Source: Stutzerimonas stutzeri | GTDB taxonomy: Bacteria; Pseudomonadota; Gammaproteobacteria; Pseudomonadales; Pseudomonadaceae | Length of the DNA: 64,000 nucleotides | Assembly (NCBI RefSeq): GCF_024448895.1 | Contig: NZ_JAMOIC010000005.1 | Span: 62,001 to 126,000 of the forward strand | Direction of reading: 5' to 3' | In this document: positions 47,218-57,084 of the stretch, piece after piece | Position numbering within the stretch: position 1 is the stretch's first letter | Layout: each line of letters begins with the position of its first letter | Notes under the pieces: model-generated | Seen by the model: the letters and a program-made list of their open reading frames with translations, nothing else | Told to the model about the DNA's origin: nothing | Databases searched by the model: none | Made by a program: the position numbers and the translations under genes

Positions 47218-48086
47218 GCGTCTTCACCGGCCAACTTGAACAGGTACTGGCCGTAGCCAGTCTTGCCCAGGGCATCGGCGCGGCGCAGCAGTTGCTCGCG
47301 GTCGATCCACTTGTGCTGATAGGCGATTTCTTCCAGGCAGGCGACTTTCAGGCCCTGACGATGTTCGATGGTCTGCACGTACTGCGAGGCTTCCAGCAGG
47401 CTGTCGTGGGTGCCGGTGTCGAGCCAGGCGAAGCCGCGGCCGAAGCGCTCGACATTCAGATCGCCGCGCTTGAGGTAGACGTTGTTCACGTCCGTGATTT
47501 CCAGCTCACCGCGAGGCGATGGTTTGATCGACTTGGCAATCTCGACCACATCGTTGTCGTAGAAGTACAGACCGGTCACGGCGTAGCTCGATTTCGGCTT
47601 GGCCGGCTTCTCTTCGATCGAAAGGGCCTTGCCGTTCTCATCGAAGTCGATCACGCCGAAGCGCTCCGGATCCTTGACCCAATAGCCGAATACCGTGGCG
47701 CCTTTCTTTTGCGCCGAGGCACGCTGCAGCTTTTCAGTGAAATGCTGGCCGTGGAAGATGTTATCGCCGAGGATCAGGCAGACCGGGTCGCTGCCGATGA
47801 ACTCTTCACCGATCAGAAAGGCTTGCGCCAGGCCATCCGGCGAGGGCTGCTCGGCATAACTGATGTTCACCCCGAACTGGCTGCCGTCACCCAGCAGATT
47901 GCGGTACTGGGGCAGATCCTGCGGCGTGGAGATCAACAGGATGTCGCGAATCCCGGCCAGCATCAGCACAGAGATCGGGTAGTAGGCCATCGGCTTGTCG
48001 TAGATCGGCAGCAGCTGCTTGGATACGCCAAGGGTGATGGGATGCAGACGGGTGCCGGAGCCTCCGGCGAGGATGATTCCTTTCAT
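47214..48086 (-). CDS. rmlA: Glucose-1-phosphate thymidylyltransferase RmlA
   Basis: A 290-residue nucleotidyltransferase that makes dTDP-glucose from dTTP and glucose-1-phosphate. The opening [20 protein letters not shown] is the nucleotide-binding loop with its Arg, followed by [29 protein letters not shown] has the metal-binding Asp. Overlaps rmlB by four bases. Confidence 0.96.
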   Translation of the reverse strand: MKGIILAGGSGTRLHPITLGVSKQLLPIYDKPMAYYPISVLMLAGIRDILLISTPQDLPQYRNLLGDGSQFGVNISYAEQPSPDGLAQAFLIGEEFIGSDPVCLILGDNIFHGQHFTEKLQRASAQKKGATVFGYWVKDPERFGVIDFDENGKALSIEEKPAKPKSSYAVTGLYFYDNDVVEIAKSIKPSPRGELEITDVNNVYLKRGDLNVERFGRGFAWLDTGTHDSLLEASQYVQTIEHRQGLKVACLEEIAYQHKWIDREQLLRRADALGKTGYGQYLFKLAGEDA

Positions 48087-49156
48087 GCGTTTTGCTCCAG
48101 CGCGCCAAGGCGCTCACGTTGATAGCTGCCGTCCTGAACGCGACGGCACCATTCCAGATTGTTCAGATACCACTGCACGGTCTTGCGCAGGCCGGTCTCG
48201 AAGGTTTCCTCCGGGACCCAGCCGAGCTCGCGCTCGATCTTGCTGGCGTCGATGGCGTAGCGCAGGTCGTGGCCCGGGCGGTCCTTGACGAAGGTGACCA
48301 GGTCTTCGAAGCGCTCGATGCCGGCAGGCTTCTGCGGAGCCAGCTCTTCGAGCAGCGCGCAGATGCCGCGTACCACGTCGATGTTCTTCTGCTCGTTGTG
48401 GCCGCCGATGTTGTAGGTCTCGCCGACTTTGCCTTCGGTCACGACCTTGAACAGCGCGCGTGCGTGGTCCTCGACGAACAGCCAGTCACGCACCTGGGTA
48501 CCATTGCCGTAGACGGGCAGTGGCTTGCCATCCAGCGCGTTCAGAATCACCAGCGGGATCAGCTTCTCGGGGAAGTGATAGGGGCCGTAGTTGTTCGAGC
48601 AATTGGTGATCAGCACCGGCAGGCCATAAGTGCGCTGCCAGGCACGGACCAGGTGATCCGAGGACGCCTTGCTGGCCGAGTACGGCGAGCTGGGCGCGTA
48701 GGGTGTGGTCTCGGTGAACAGGTCGTCGACCCCATGCAGGTCGCCATACACTTCATCGGTAGAAATATGATGGAAGCGGAAGGCGTCGCGTCGCTCGGTC
48801 GGCAGCGACTGCCAGTACGCACGGGTCGCTTCGAGCAGCTGATAGGTGCCAACGATGTTGGTCTGGATGAATTCGGCCGGCCCGTCGATGGAACGATCGA
48901 CGTGGGACTCGGCGGCCAGATGCATGATGGCGTCCGGCTGGAATTGCAGCAGCGCCTCGCTGACACGGTCGCGATCGGCGATGTCGGCTTGAAGAAACTG
49001 ATAGCGGTCGCTGTTTTCCACTTCGGCCAACGACTCGAGATTGCCGGCGTAGGTCAGCTTGTCCAGGTTGAGGACACTGTGCTGGGTATCTTGAATGAGA
49101 TGGCGGATCAGAGCAGAGCCGATGAATCCGGCTCCGCCGGTTACGAGAATGCGCAT
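48083..49156 (-). CDS. rmlB: dTDP-glucose 4,6-dehydratase RmlB
   Basis: A 357-residue SDR enzyme that oxidises and dehydrates dTDP-glucose. [13 protein letters not shown] binds [11 protein letters not shown] has the Asp/Glu acid pair, and the [10 protein letters not shown] segment gives the active Tyr and Lys. The ATG at 49156 was chosen because AAGGAAG precedes it and the NAD loop begins at residue 7; an in-frame ATG 48 bases upstream lacks such support. First gene of the rml operon. Confidence 0.95.
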   Translation of the reverse strand: MRILVTGGAGFIGSALIRHLIQDTQHSVLNLDKLTYAGNLESLAEVENSDRYQFLQADIADRDRVSEALLQFQPDAIMHLAAESHVDRSIDGPAEFIQTNIVGTYQLLEATRAYWQSLPTERRDAFRFHHISTDEVYGDLHGVDDLFTETTPYAPSSPYSASKASSDHLVRAWQRTYGLPVLITNCSNNYGPYHFPEKLIPLVILNALDGKPLPVYGNGTQVRDWLFVEDHARALFKVVTEGKVGETYNIGGHNEQKNIDVVRGICALLEELAPQKPAGIERFEDLVTFVKDRPGHDLRYAIDASKIERELGWVPEETFETGLRKTVQWYLNNLEWCRRVQDGSYQRERLGALEQNA

Positions 49157-49227
49157 GATGATAGGCTTCCTTGGCGCGCTAATTGAGCTGAAGGCTCTTG
49201 GCATGTCGGCAGGATAGACCCGCCGGA

Positions 49228-49256
49228 AATATAAAAATTCCCAAGCCTCACGTGAA
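49228..49256 (-). promoter_or_regulatory. Candidate sigma-70 promoter of rmlBACD
   Basis: On the minus strand TTCACG and TATATT are spaced by 17 bases, with a T-rich spacer next to the -10. The predicted start is near 49221, about 65 bases before rmlB. The -35 box is weak. Confidence 0.5.
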
Positions 49257-49419
49257 GTGATAGGGCAGCAGGAAAGTCTGCGGCAGGTAAGTCAGTTAAA
49301 ACAATGGTCTGGTGAGACTGCATCAGTTTCACAAGCTGCAAAAACCCTGACGAAGGGCATGTAGCAAAGGTGATGTAATAAAGTAATATCGCGCCGCCAT
49401 CACCACCGGTAGCAATGGA

Positions 49420-49662
49420 ATGCCTAGCCGAAATACCCAGCTCGCTGAGCTGCTGAGCTTGTCCAATCAGAGCGTTGCTCAACTCACCGAGGCGCTTACG
49501 GCGTTCTCCCTCGAACTCATGGCCAGCGACGATCCAGCGGTGCGCATCGCCAGCCGGCGAATGGTGTCGCGCATCGCCGCCATTCGCGCGGCATGTGATC
49601 AGCGGCTGGACACACAGGCCGCCTGCCTGGCGCTCGATGCTCCAGGGCAGGATGATTGCTAG
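49420..49662 (+). CDS. Small protein of unknown function
   Basis: An 80-residue predicted soluble helical protein (TQLAELLSLSNQSVAQLTEAL, two amphipathic helices) with two Cys in the last 15 residues and the very end. No family was recognised. It starts at an ATG with no strong ribosome binding site and lies divergent from the rml promoter and convergent with the ABC-2 permease gene. It has reasonable codon use and no strong overlap with other genes, so it may be real, but the evidence is thin. Confidence 0.45.
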   Translation: MPSRNTQLAELLSLSNQSVAQLTEALTAFSLELMASDDPAVRIASRRMVSRIAAIRAACDQRLDTQAACLALDAPGQDDC

Positions 49663-49689
49663 TTGGATTGACGCCGCATCGCTCGGCTA

Positions 49690-50817
49690 CTAACGCAGCG
49701 ACTGCCGCAACCGCGAAAGTGCGCCAAGGAAGAACACCGTACCGATTGCCAGCAGCGCCAGCAGTTGCGGCCAGATGACCGATGCACCGGCGCCGCGGAA
49801 CAGCACGGCCTGCGCCAGTTCGACAAAGTGCGTGGTGGGCGCCACGAGCATGATGTTCTGCACCAGCGCCGGCATGCTTTCGCGCGGGGTTACACCTCCG
49901 GAAAGAATCTGCAGCGGGATCAGCGTCAGTATCACCAGCAGCCCAAGTTGCGGCATCGAGCGCGCTACCGTACCAAAGAAGATCCCCATCGAGGTTGCGG
50001 CGAAGAGGTGCAGCGCGGCACCGCCGGCGAACAGCAGCAGCGAACCCTGGATGGGAATGTCCAGCCAGCCCTCGACCACGAAACGCAGGGCGAAGGCTGC
50101 TGCCGTCAACACCACCAACCCCATCGCCCAGACCTTGCTGACCATGATTTCGAAGGGCGTGACTGGCATGACCAGCAGGTGCTCGATGGTGCCGTGTTCT
50201 CGCTCGCGAATCAGGGCCGCGCCGGTGAGGATGATCGCCAGCATGGTGATCTGGTTGATCACCTCATTCACGGCGCCGAACCAGGCGCGGCTGAGGTTGG
50301 GATTGAAAGCCGTGCGCACGACGGCTTCGACGGGCAATGCTTCTGTTGAGCGGTAGCGCTTGAGGAACTCGGCAGTCTCGCTGGCGATGATCTGTTGGAT
50401 GTGGCCCGCCCCGGTGAACGCCTGGCTGACCTGAGTGGCGTCAACGTTTAGCTGAATGGTCGGCTGACGACCCGCCAGCAGTTCCTCCTGGAATCGCGGT
50501 GGGATGTTCAGGGTGAAGGTATAGAGGCCTGCGTCCATTCCGCCGTCCATCTGCTGCAGGTTAATGGCCTTGGGCTCGATGAAGTAGGGCAGCTGGAAGG
50601 CGTTGATGATGCGTACAGACGCCTGGGACCGATCCTCGTCGACCACGGCAATGCTCGCACGGTGCGGCGTTTCCGGCACGGCAGTCGCGCCCTGGTAAAT
50701 GGCCAGGGTGAACGAATAGAGGATCAGCACCAGCATGGCGGGGTCGCGGTAAAGGCTGCGCAGCTCTTTTAATCCGAGCTGTGCGATGTTGCCGAGTTTT
50801 CGCCGGACGTTGCCCAT
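49690..50817 (-). CDS. ABC-2 type permease (YhhJ-like)
   Basis: A 375-residue membrane protein: one helix near residues 22-44, a large periplasmic loop (about 50-180), then five helices. EREHGTIEHLLVMPVTPFEIMVSKVWAMG is the conserved ABC-2 motif. It follows the RbbA-like gene by one base and has AGGAG before the ATG at 50817. With the HlyD-type and RbbA-like proteins it matches the yhiI-rbbA-yhhJ set of E. coli. It probably forms the second membrane half of an exporter. Confidence 0.9.
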   Translation of the reverse strand: MGNVRRKLGNIAQLGLKELRSLYRDPAMLVLILYSFTLAIYQGATAVPETPHRASIAVVDEDRSQASVRIINAFQLPYFIEPKAINLQQMDGGMDAGLYTFTLNIPPRFQEELLAGRQPTIQLNVDATQVSQAFTGAGHIQQIIASETAEFLKRYRSTEALPVEAVVRTAFNPNLSRAWFGAVNEVINQITMLAIILTGAALIREREHGTIEHLLVMPVTPFEIMVSKVWAMGLVVLTAAAFALRFVVEGWLDIPIQGSLLLFAGGAALHLFAATSMGIFFGTVARSMPQLGLLVILTLIPLQILSGGVTPRESMPALVQNIMLVAPTTHFVELAQAVLFRGAGASVIWPQLLALLAIGTVFFLGALSRLRQSLR

Positions 50818-50818
50818 C

Positions 50819-53557
50819 TCATCGCTCCTGCTTGCGCAAGCCAATGACGCTGAGCAGCGTCAGCAGCGGTATGGCCAGCAACATGGGAATGAAATAGGGG
50901 TACAGCTCTGCAAGCCCCAGCGCCTTTGAGAACACCCCGCGACTGATGATGAGGAAGTGAGTGGTGGGGTAGAGCTTGCCGATAAAGGCGCCGAAACCTT
51001 CCATCGCCGACGTCGGGTGGATCAGCCCGCTGAACTGGATGGCAGGCAAAAGGGTGACGATGGTGGTACCGAAGATAGCCGCAATCTGGCTGTTGAGGAT
51101 CGACGACATCAGCAGCCCGAGCCCCGTGGCGCAGGCAACGTAAAGCAACGCACCGAGGCAGAGGGTAAGAATGCTGCCCTTGATCGGAATGCCGAAGACG
51201 AATACGGCCAGCAGCGCCAGCGTTGCGAAGTTGAACATGCCCAGCGCGATGTAGGGCAACTGCTTGCCGAGCAGGAACTCCAGGCGAGTGGTCGGCGTGA
51301 CGTAGAAGTTGGTGATCGACCCCAGCTCCTTTTCTCGTACCACGCCAAGTGCGGTCAGCATCGCCGGAATCATCATCAGCAACAGCGGAATCATTGCCGG
51401 AGCCATCGCCGGAAGACTCTGCACGTCGGGGTTGTAGCGGTAGCGGATGGCTACATCGGCTGGCGAAAGCTGTCCGCTCACGCCTGATTCACGGGCCAGT
51501 TGCTGCAGGTAAGTCAGATGAATGCCCTGCACATAGCCCTTGATGGTGTCGGCGCGCATGGGCATGGCGCCATCGATCCAGAAGGCGATCTGCGGGACCG
51601 CGCCGCGTTTGAGGTCGCGGCCGAAATTTGGCGGAATTTCTACCGCCAGGCTGATATCGCCGCTGCGCATGCGCGCGTCGAGTTCAGCGTGGCTGGCGAG
51701 TGGCCGTTTCTCTTCGAAATAGCGGGAGCCAGCGATGTTCATCAGGTAGTGCTGGCTGGTGGTGGTCTGATCGCCATCGAGGACGGCGTAGCTGAGATTC
51801 TCGACATCGAAGCTGACGCCGTATCCCATGATGAACATCAGGATGACACTGCCGAGCATCGCCAGCGTGGCGCGGATCGGGTCGCGGCGCAGCTCCATGG
51901 CCTCGCGGCGCGAATAGCTGAACAGCCGGCGCAGGCTGAAGCGGGCCTGTCGTGTGCTGGCCGCGGGCCGCTCAGGGGCTCGGCCTGGTCCCGGCGTGCC
52001 GGTTGAGGGGCCGCTCGCGTTCGCCGCAGCGGCCTCTTCGAGATAGGCAATGAAGGTCGCTTCCAGCGTAGGCAGTCCGCGTTTTTCCATCAGGACTTTT
52101 GGGGTGTCGCTGTCGAGTACCCGGCCGGCATGCATCAGCGAAATGCGGTCGCAGCGCAGCGCTTCGTTCATAAAGTGGGTGGAGATGAAGATGGTCACGC
52201 CGTCATCTCGTGACAACTGCACCAGCAGTTCCCAGAAGCCATCGCGTGCCACCGGGTCGACGCCCGAAGTGGGTTCATCGAGAATCAGAATCTCCGGGTT
52301 GTGAATCACCGCTACTGCCAGCGACAGACGCTGACGTACGCCCAGCGGCAGGTTGCCAGGCAGGCTGTCGGCCTCATCGGTGAGGCTGAAGCGCTCGAGC
52401 ATCTCTCGCACGCGTGGTTCGCGGCGGTCTGCCGGCAGGTGGAACAGCCGAGCATGCAGGTCGAGGTTTTGCCGCACCGTCAGTTCGCTGTACAGCGAGA
52501 ACGCTTGGGACATGTAGCCGACGCGCTGGCGGGTCTGCATGTCGTGTGGGTCCACTGGTTTGCCGAACAGCAGCGCCTCGCCCTCGCTGGCGGGCAGCAG
52601 GCCGGTGAGCATCTTCATGGTGGTCGTCTTGCCACAACCATTGGAGCCGAGAAAGCCAAAGATTTCGCCACGGGCAATGCGAAAATTGACCTGATCCACC
52701 GCAACGAAATCGCCGAAGCGCATGGTCAAGCCATGCGCTTCGATGGCGATGCTGTCGCTTTGCGGCTGCGGTGGGATGATCAGTTCGTGGTGCTGGCTGC
52801 GCTTGTCTTCGGGCAGCAGGCGAATGAAAGCCTGTTCCAGCGAGTCGCTGCTGGTACGAGACAGGAGTACTGCCGGGCTGCCGGTGGCCAGCACCTTGCC
52901 GGCGTCCATCGCCACCAGGTGATCGAAACGCTGCGCCTCATCCATGTAGGCGGTGGCGACCAGTACGCTCATCTGTGGCCGCTCGGTGCGGATGCGGTCG
53001 ATCAGCTCCCAGAACTGCGCGCGCGACAACGGATCGACGCCGGTGGTGGGCTCGTCGAGGATCAGCAGATCGGGATCGTGGATCAGGGCGCAGCACAGCC
53101 CCAGTTTCTGTTTCATGCCGCCTGAGAGCTTGCCCGCCGGTCGCTCGATAAAGGAGGCCAGTCCGGTACTACGGGTCAGCTCGGCGATACGCCAGTGACG
53201 CTCCTCAGCGTCTTGGCCGAAGAGGCGGCCAAAGAACTCGAGATTCTCGAAAACCGTCAACGTCGGGTAGAGATTCTTGCCCAGCCCCTGAGGCATGTAG
53301 GCGATGCGCGGGCACACCTTGCGCCGATGGGCGGCGTTACCGATGTCGCCGCCGAGCACCGCTATCGTGCCCCGCTGCAGCTTGCGTGCGCCGGAGATCA
53401 GTGCCAGCAGGCTGGATTTGCCCACCCCATCGGGGCCGATCAGCCCGACCATGCACCGAGCGGGCAGGGTCAGCGTCAGCTCGTCGAGCGCGTGCGTCTT
53501 GCCGTACTGCAGGCTGACTCCATCAACCTGCACCACCGCCTCTAGCTGCTCGATCAT
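50819..53557 (-). CDS. rbbA: RbbA-like double ABC ATPase with ABC-2 permease domain
   Basis: A 912-residue fusion. ABC domain 1 (Walker A GPDGVGKS at 41-48, signature [24 protein letters not shown]), ABC domain 2 (Walker [22 protein letters not shown]; its signature reads [11 protein letters not shown], departing from LSGGQ), then an Ala/Pro-rich linker and a C-terminal ABC-2 membrane half (helices from about residue 550, with [16 protein letters not shown]). Length and order match E. coli RbbA, named as ribosome-associated ATPase, although membership in this transporter operon suggests export. The ATG at 53557 overlaps the HlyD gene stop (ATGA). Confidence 0.92.
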   Translation of the reverse strand: MIEQLEAVVQVDGVSLQYGKTHALDELTLTLPARCMVGLIGPDGVGKSSLLALISGARKLQRGTIAVLGGDIGNAAHRRKVCPRIAYMPQGLGKNLYPTLTVFENLEFFGRLFGQDAEERHWRIAELTRSTGLASFIERPAGKLSGGMKQKLGLCCALIHDPDLLILDEPTTGVDPLSRAQFWELIDRIRTERPQMSVLVATAYMDEAQRFDHLVAMDAGKVLATGSPAVLLSRTSSDSLEQAFIRLLPEDKRSQHHELIIPPQPQSDSIAIEAHGLTMRFGDFVAVDQVNFRIARGEIFGFLGSNGCGKTTTMKMLTGLLPASEGEALLFGKPVDPHDMQTRQRVGYMSQAFSLYSELTVRQNLDLHARLFHLPADRREPRVREMLERFSLTDEADSLPGNLPLGVRQRLSLAVAVIHNPEILILDEPTSGVDPVARDGFWELLVQLSRDDGVTIFISTHFMNEALRCDRISLMHAGRVLDSDTPKVLMEKRGLPTLEATFIAYLEEAAAANASGPSTGTPGPGRAPERPAASTRQARFSLRRLFSYSRREAMELRRDPIRATLAMLGSVILMFIMGYGVSFDVENLSYAVLDGDQTTTSQHYLMNIAGSRYFEEKRPLASHAELDARMRSGDISLAVEIPPNFGRDLKRGAVPQIAFWIDGAMPMRADTIKGYVQGIHLTYLQQLARESGVSGQLSPADVAIRYRYNPDVQSLPAMAPAMIPLLLMMIPAMLTALGVVREKELGSITNFYVTPTTRLEFLLGKQLPYIALGMFNFATLALLAVFVFGIPIKGSILTLCLGALLYVACATGLGLLMSSILNSQIAAIFGTTIVTLLPAIQFSGLIHPTSAMEGFGAFIGKLYPTTHFLIISRGVFSKALGLAELYPYFIPMLLAIPLLTLLSVIGLRKQER

Positions 53558-54630
53558 GGCGTGACGTTGATTTGCAGGTGGGCAGGCCACTCGACGTCAG
53601 CGTCCAGCTTCAGGTACGCGACGCCCGGCAGGCCGGTCTTGACCTGCTCCATATGGCGCTTGAGCAACTCGGGATCGATCCTGGCCTTGACCCGGAACAT
53701 CAGCTTCTCGCGCTCGCTTTCGGTTTCCACTGTTTTAGGCGTGAACTGCGCAACGCTGGCGACATAGCTGACCCGCGCCGGAATCACGTACTGCGGCGCG
53801 GCGTCGATCACGAGGCGTACCTCGGAGCCAATGGCGACCCGACCTGCCTGGCGCTCCGGCAGAAAGAACGTCATGTACACATCGGCCAGGTCAACCAGGT
53901 TGAGCAGCTTGCCGCCGGCCCCGAGCACTTCCCCCGCTTGCGCCACTCGGTATTGCACGCGGGCGACGCGGTCGCTCTTCAACTCGCTGTCGCGGATATC
54001 GGCCTGCAGCCGTTCGACGCCAGCCTGAGCGGCCTCGACCGAGGATTGAGCCTCGATCACCTGGGATTTGGCCGCGGCGATTCCGGCATCGGCCGAGATC
54101 ACTTGAGAGCGCGCCGCGGCCAAGGCGGCCTGAGCGCTTTGCATCGCAGCCAGATCATCGTCGAGTTGCTGGCGTGCCATGGCATTGCGCGCCACCAGGG
54201 TTTCGGTGCGCTGATGGCGCTTCTGCGTGGCGGTGAGCTCTGCACGGCGCTGGGTCACCACGGCCTCGGCTGTGGCGCGTTCACTTTCGCGCTGGGCGAC
54301 CATGGCCTGGGCCGTCAGGATCGCGTTCTCGCCCTGACGGACCTGGGCACGTGCCTGGTTCAGTTGAGCCTGCAGCACTTCGGTGTCCATGCGCGCCAGC
54401 ACTTGGCCGGGCTGAACGAAATCGCCTTCATCCACGAGGATTTCCAGCACGCGGCCGGGACTTTTGGTCGCAACGTCGATTTCGGTCGCTTCGATACGCC
54501 CGTTACCGCTGGCAAAGCCGTCGCCCAGCCCGCTCGGACGCAACTCGTTCCAGAGCAGGACGCCGATGACAGCGATGACGACTACGAACGCAAGGGCCTT
54601 GAGCGCGGTTCGGGTGCGTGGCTGACTCAT
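53554..54630 (-). CDS. HlyD-family periplasmic adaptor (YhiI-like)
   Basis: A 358-residue membrane-fusion protein. N-terminal membrane helix at about 10-27, a first biotinyl-lipoyl half ([24 protein letters not shown]), a long Ala/Gln-rich coiled-coil hairpin at about 80-215, and the barrel part with [18 protein letters not shown]. It would link the ABC exporter to an outer-membrane channel such as TolC, which is not in the window. First gene of the three-gene operon. Confidence 0.92.
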   Translation of the reverse strand: MSQPRTRTALKALAFVVVIAVIGVLLWNELRPSGLGDGFASGNGRIEATEIDVATKSPGRVLEILVDEGDFVQPGQVLARMDTEVLQAQLNQARAQVRQGENAILTAQAMVAQRESERATAEAVVTQRRAELTATQKRHQRTETLVARNAMARQQLDDDLAAMQSAQAALAAARSQVISADAGIAAAKSQVIEAQSSVEAAQAGVERLQADIRDSELKSDRVARVQYRVAQAGEVLGAGGKLLNLVDLADVYMTFFLPERQAGRVAIGSEVRLVIDAAPQYVIPARVSYVASVAQFTPKTVETESEREKLMFRVKARIDPELLKRHMEQVKTGLPGVAYLKLDADVEWPAHLQINVTP

Positions 54631-54664
54631 GAATCTGCTCCGGCTGTTGTGAGGTCCAGAGCCA

Positions 54665-54681
54665 TGTTAGGCGCTCTAACA
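54665..54681. promoter_or_regulatory. Candidate operator upstream of the HlyD-RbbA operon
   Basis: Perfect 6-base inverted arms TGTTAG and CTAACA flank a 5-base centre, 35-51 bases before the HlyD start codon, where a repressor would block transcription or initiation. The regulator is not evident nearby. Confidence 0.45.
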
Positions 54682-54737
54682 CGCACTTTGTGTGTATCTG
54701 GATCAATACCGGTGCGATTAGCTGCCGTTCTGTTGGG

Positions 54738-55358
54738 TTACGGCAATTTACGTGCGTGGCCGAGCGTCCACTCAAGAACCTCAGCGCTGAGGCGGTCGCT
54801 GGCCTGGCCAAAAGCCTCCACTACCTGCTCGACGCCAGTGCCGGTGCTGGGTTGCCGCACCTCGAAACGGCGATTGGCCAGGGTGTGCTGGTTGTTGCGG
54901 TTGACCAGGCGGGTGTCCAGGGTGATCAGCACCACCGGCTTGCCGTCGATATACGTGCTCTGGAAGGCGCGCAGATCGCTGTGCAGGCTGAGGTCGGCGT
55001 ACAGGTTGACGTCTTCGTTGCTGACCGACGGCATGCGGCCGTCGCGCTGGAAGGCTTCGATCAGGCGATCACGCAACAGGGCTGGCGCCGCGTCGCTCCA
55101 GCGCGCGCCACCATAGGCGCTGATCTCGTTGCCCTGTGGCACCACGGCGATCCGCTGGCTGGAGAGGATGCGGCTGGCTTGCGGCGTATTGATGCGCAGC
55201 GCGTGCTGCAAGGTCGGTTCGCTGCTCTGCTGCGGCGTCGGAGTGATGGGCAGGAGGAAGATTCGCAAGGTCTCCGATTCCGGCAGAACCGAACACGCGG
55301 CAAGTGCCGAAAACAGCCCGAGCAGCACAAAGCGGGAGAGGGATTGGCGAAGGATCAT
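54738..55358 (-). CDS. ABC-type transport auxiliary lipoprotein (PqiC-like)
   Basis: A 206-residue lipoprotein with Cys22 in the lipobox ALAAC. RIFLLPITPTPQQ, RIAVVPQGNEISAYGGARWSDAAPALLRDRLIEAF and the ending are typical of the PqiC / DUF330 group, which serves Mce-type lipid transport at the outer membrane. It overlaps the MlaD-like gene by four bases, so it is part of this operon. Ser23 follows the Cys, allowing outer-membrane sorting. Confidence 0.9.
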   Translation of the reverse strand: MILRQSLSRFVLLGLFSALAACSVLPESETLRIFLLPITPTPQQSSEPTLQHALRINTPQASRILSSQRIAVVPQGNEISAYGGARWSDAAPALLRDRLIEAFQRDGRMPSVSNEDVNLYADLSLHSDLRAFQSTYIDGKPVVLITLDTRLVNRNNQHTLANRRFEVRQPSTGTGVEQVVEAFGQASDRLSAEVLEWTLGHARKLP

Positions 55359-56293
55359 GGGTTGAACTCCTGCAGTTTGTCGCGGCCGAGCAGGAAGCCG
55401 CTGGGGTTGTCTTCCAGGCGCTGAGTGACTCGGCGCAGCGCCCCGAGTGTGGTGCGCAATTCGTTGATGGCAGGGCCCAGTTCGTTGAAGCCTTGCATGC
55501 CGTTGTTAAGCGCGCCCTGGTTCTCCTCGAGTAGCGTGTCCAGCCGAGCGGTGGTCTGGTCCAGCGTGCCCATAGACTGCGCCGCGCTGGTCAGCACGCT
55601 GCGGCCCTGGTCATCGAGCAGACCATTGGCGTTGCGGGCCAGGCTCGACAGTTCACCCATCACGGTATTGGCCTGCTCACTCAGCTGATTGAACTGCCGA
55701 AGCGTCTGCGCCAGATCGCCTCGCTGTTCGGAGAGCACGCTGGTGGCCGACTCCAGGTGCTCCAGGGTGCGGCTCAGGCGACTGGTGTTCTCCTCGGAGA
55801 AGATCTGATTGGCGCTGAGCAGCAGATTGTTGATGTTGCTCATCAGGTCTTCGCCGTTTTCCAGCAGGGCAGTGAGCGAGGAGGGGTCGGCAACGATCAG
55901 TGGTGGTTCTTCCTGATCGCCTTCGAGCCGAGGAGCCTCGGGTGTACCGCCGTGCAGCTGGATGACCATGCTGCCGGTGATGTTGGCCAGCGCCAGACGT
56001 GCCTGGGTGTCGGTCTTGATCGGCGTACCGCCGTAGACACGGACGCGCGCACGGACCTTGCGGGGGTCGTCCGGCTCCAGCCACAACTCGGTCACATCGC
56101 CGACCTTTATGCCGCTGTACTCCACCGAGCTGCCGCTGGACAGGCCGCTTACGGCCTGGCTGAAGCCGATGTCGTAATAACTGTATTCACGGTCCATGCT
56201 GGATTTACCCAGCCACAGGGCGAAGAGCAGGGCGCAGCCGACGGCGGCGACGGTGAACAGTCCGATCAGTACATGATGGGCGCGGGTTTCCAT
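55355..56293 (-). CDS. MlaD/Mce-family substrate-binding protein
   Basis: A 312-residue protein with one N-terminal membrane helix (about 8-26) and an Mce domain at about 38-115 (GLSSGSSVEYSGIKVGDVTELWLEPDDPRKVRARVRV). The long helical C-terminal part (about 145-305), rich in Asn, Gln and Leu, probably forms a coiled-coil barrel extension beyond the Mce ring, longer than in E. coli MlaD. Lies two bases after the ATPase gene. Binds phospholipid between the membranes. Confidence 0.92.
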   Translation of the reverse strand: METRAHHVLIGLFTVAAVGCALLFALWLGKSSMDREYSYYDIGFSQAVSGLSSGSSVEYSGIKVGDVTELWLEPDDPRKVRARVRVYGGTPIKTDTQARLALANITGSMVIQLHGGTPEAPRLEGDQEEPPLIVADPSSLTALLENGEDLMSNINNLLLSANQIFSEENTSRLSRTLEHLESATSVLSEQRGDLAQTLRQFNQLSEQANTVMGELSSLARNANGLLDDQGRSVLTSAAQSMGTLDQTTARLDTLLEENQGALNNGMQGFNELGPAINELRTTLGALRRVTQRLEDNPSGFLLGRDKLQEFNP

Positions 56294-56295
56294 TT

Positions 56296-57084
56296 TCAGG
56301 GTGTCTCCAACATAAGCGCAGCTTCATGCGCAGCGCGGCCACGCGGGCCGTGAAAATATTCGCGGATCCACTCGTCGTCGGTTGCGGCGACTTTTTCCAG
56401 CGTATCGACCACCAGTACGCGCTTCTGCGCCAGGACGGCAACGCGATCACAGATGGTGTAGAGCGTGTCGAGGTCGTGGGTCACGAGAAACACGCTGAAG
56501 CCCAGCGCATCACGGAGGGTCAGGATCAGCTGATCGAAGGCCGCGGCGCCGATGGGGTCGAGGCCGGCGGTGGGTTCGTCGAGAAAGAGCACTTCAGGGT
56601 CCAGGGCCAGCGCGCGGGCCAAAGCGGCGCGCTTGACCATGCCGCCGGACAGCTCGTCAGGGTACTTGCAGGCGGCCTCGGGTGGCAGGCCGGCCAGCGC
56701 CAGTTTCTGCCGCGCCAGGTGTTCGGCGTCGGCGCGCTTGAGGCCGGCGTGTTCGATCAGAGGCAGGGCTACGTTTTCCTGCAGGTTGAGCGAGGTGAAC
56801 AGCGCGCCTCGCTGGAACAGCACGCCGAAGCGGCGCTCGACTTCGGAGCGGCGCTGGGTCGAGAGCTTCAGCAGGTTCTCGCCGAAAACCTTGACGCTGC
56901 CAGCGTTCGGCCGGCGCAGGCCGACGATGCTGCGCAGCAGGACCGACTTGCCAGTGCCAGAGCCGCCGACCACGCCGAGGATTTCGCCGCGCTGAATATC
57001 GAGATCCAGGTTGACGTGCACCGCCTGTTTGCCGAAGCGGTTGACCAGGCCGCTGACCTGAATAACGGGTTCGTCAGTCCTCAC
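56296..57084 (-). CDS. Mla-type ABC ATPase (MlaF-like)
   Basis: A 262-residue ATPase with Walker A GGSGTGKS, Q-loop VLFQRGALFTSLN (typical of MlaF), signature LSGGMVKRAALARAL, Walker B VLFLDEPTAGLDP and switch His in VTHDLDTL. It drives the lipid transporter. Start overlaps the permease stop (ATGA). Confidence 0.94.
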   Translation of the reverse strand: MRTDEPVIQVSGLVNRFGKQAVHVNLDLDIQRGEILGVVGGSGTGKSVLLRSIVGLRRPNAGSVKVFGENLLKLSTQRRSEVERRFGVLFQRGALFTSLNLQENVALPLIEHAGLKRADAEHLARQKLALAGLPPEAACKYPDELSGGMVKRAALARALALDPEVLFLDEPTAGLDPIGAAAFDQLILTLRDALGFSVFLVTHDLDTLYTICDRVAVLAQKRVLVVDTLEKVAATDDEWIREYFHGPRGRAAHEAALMLETP

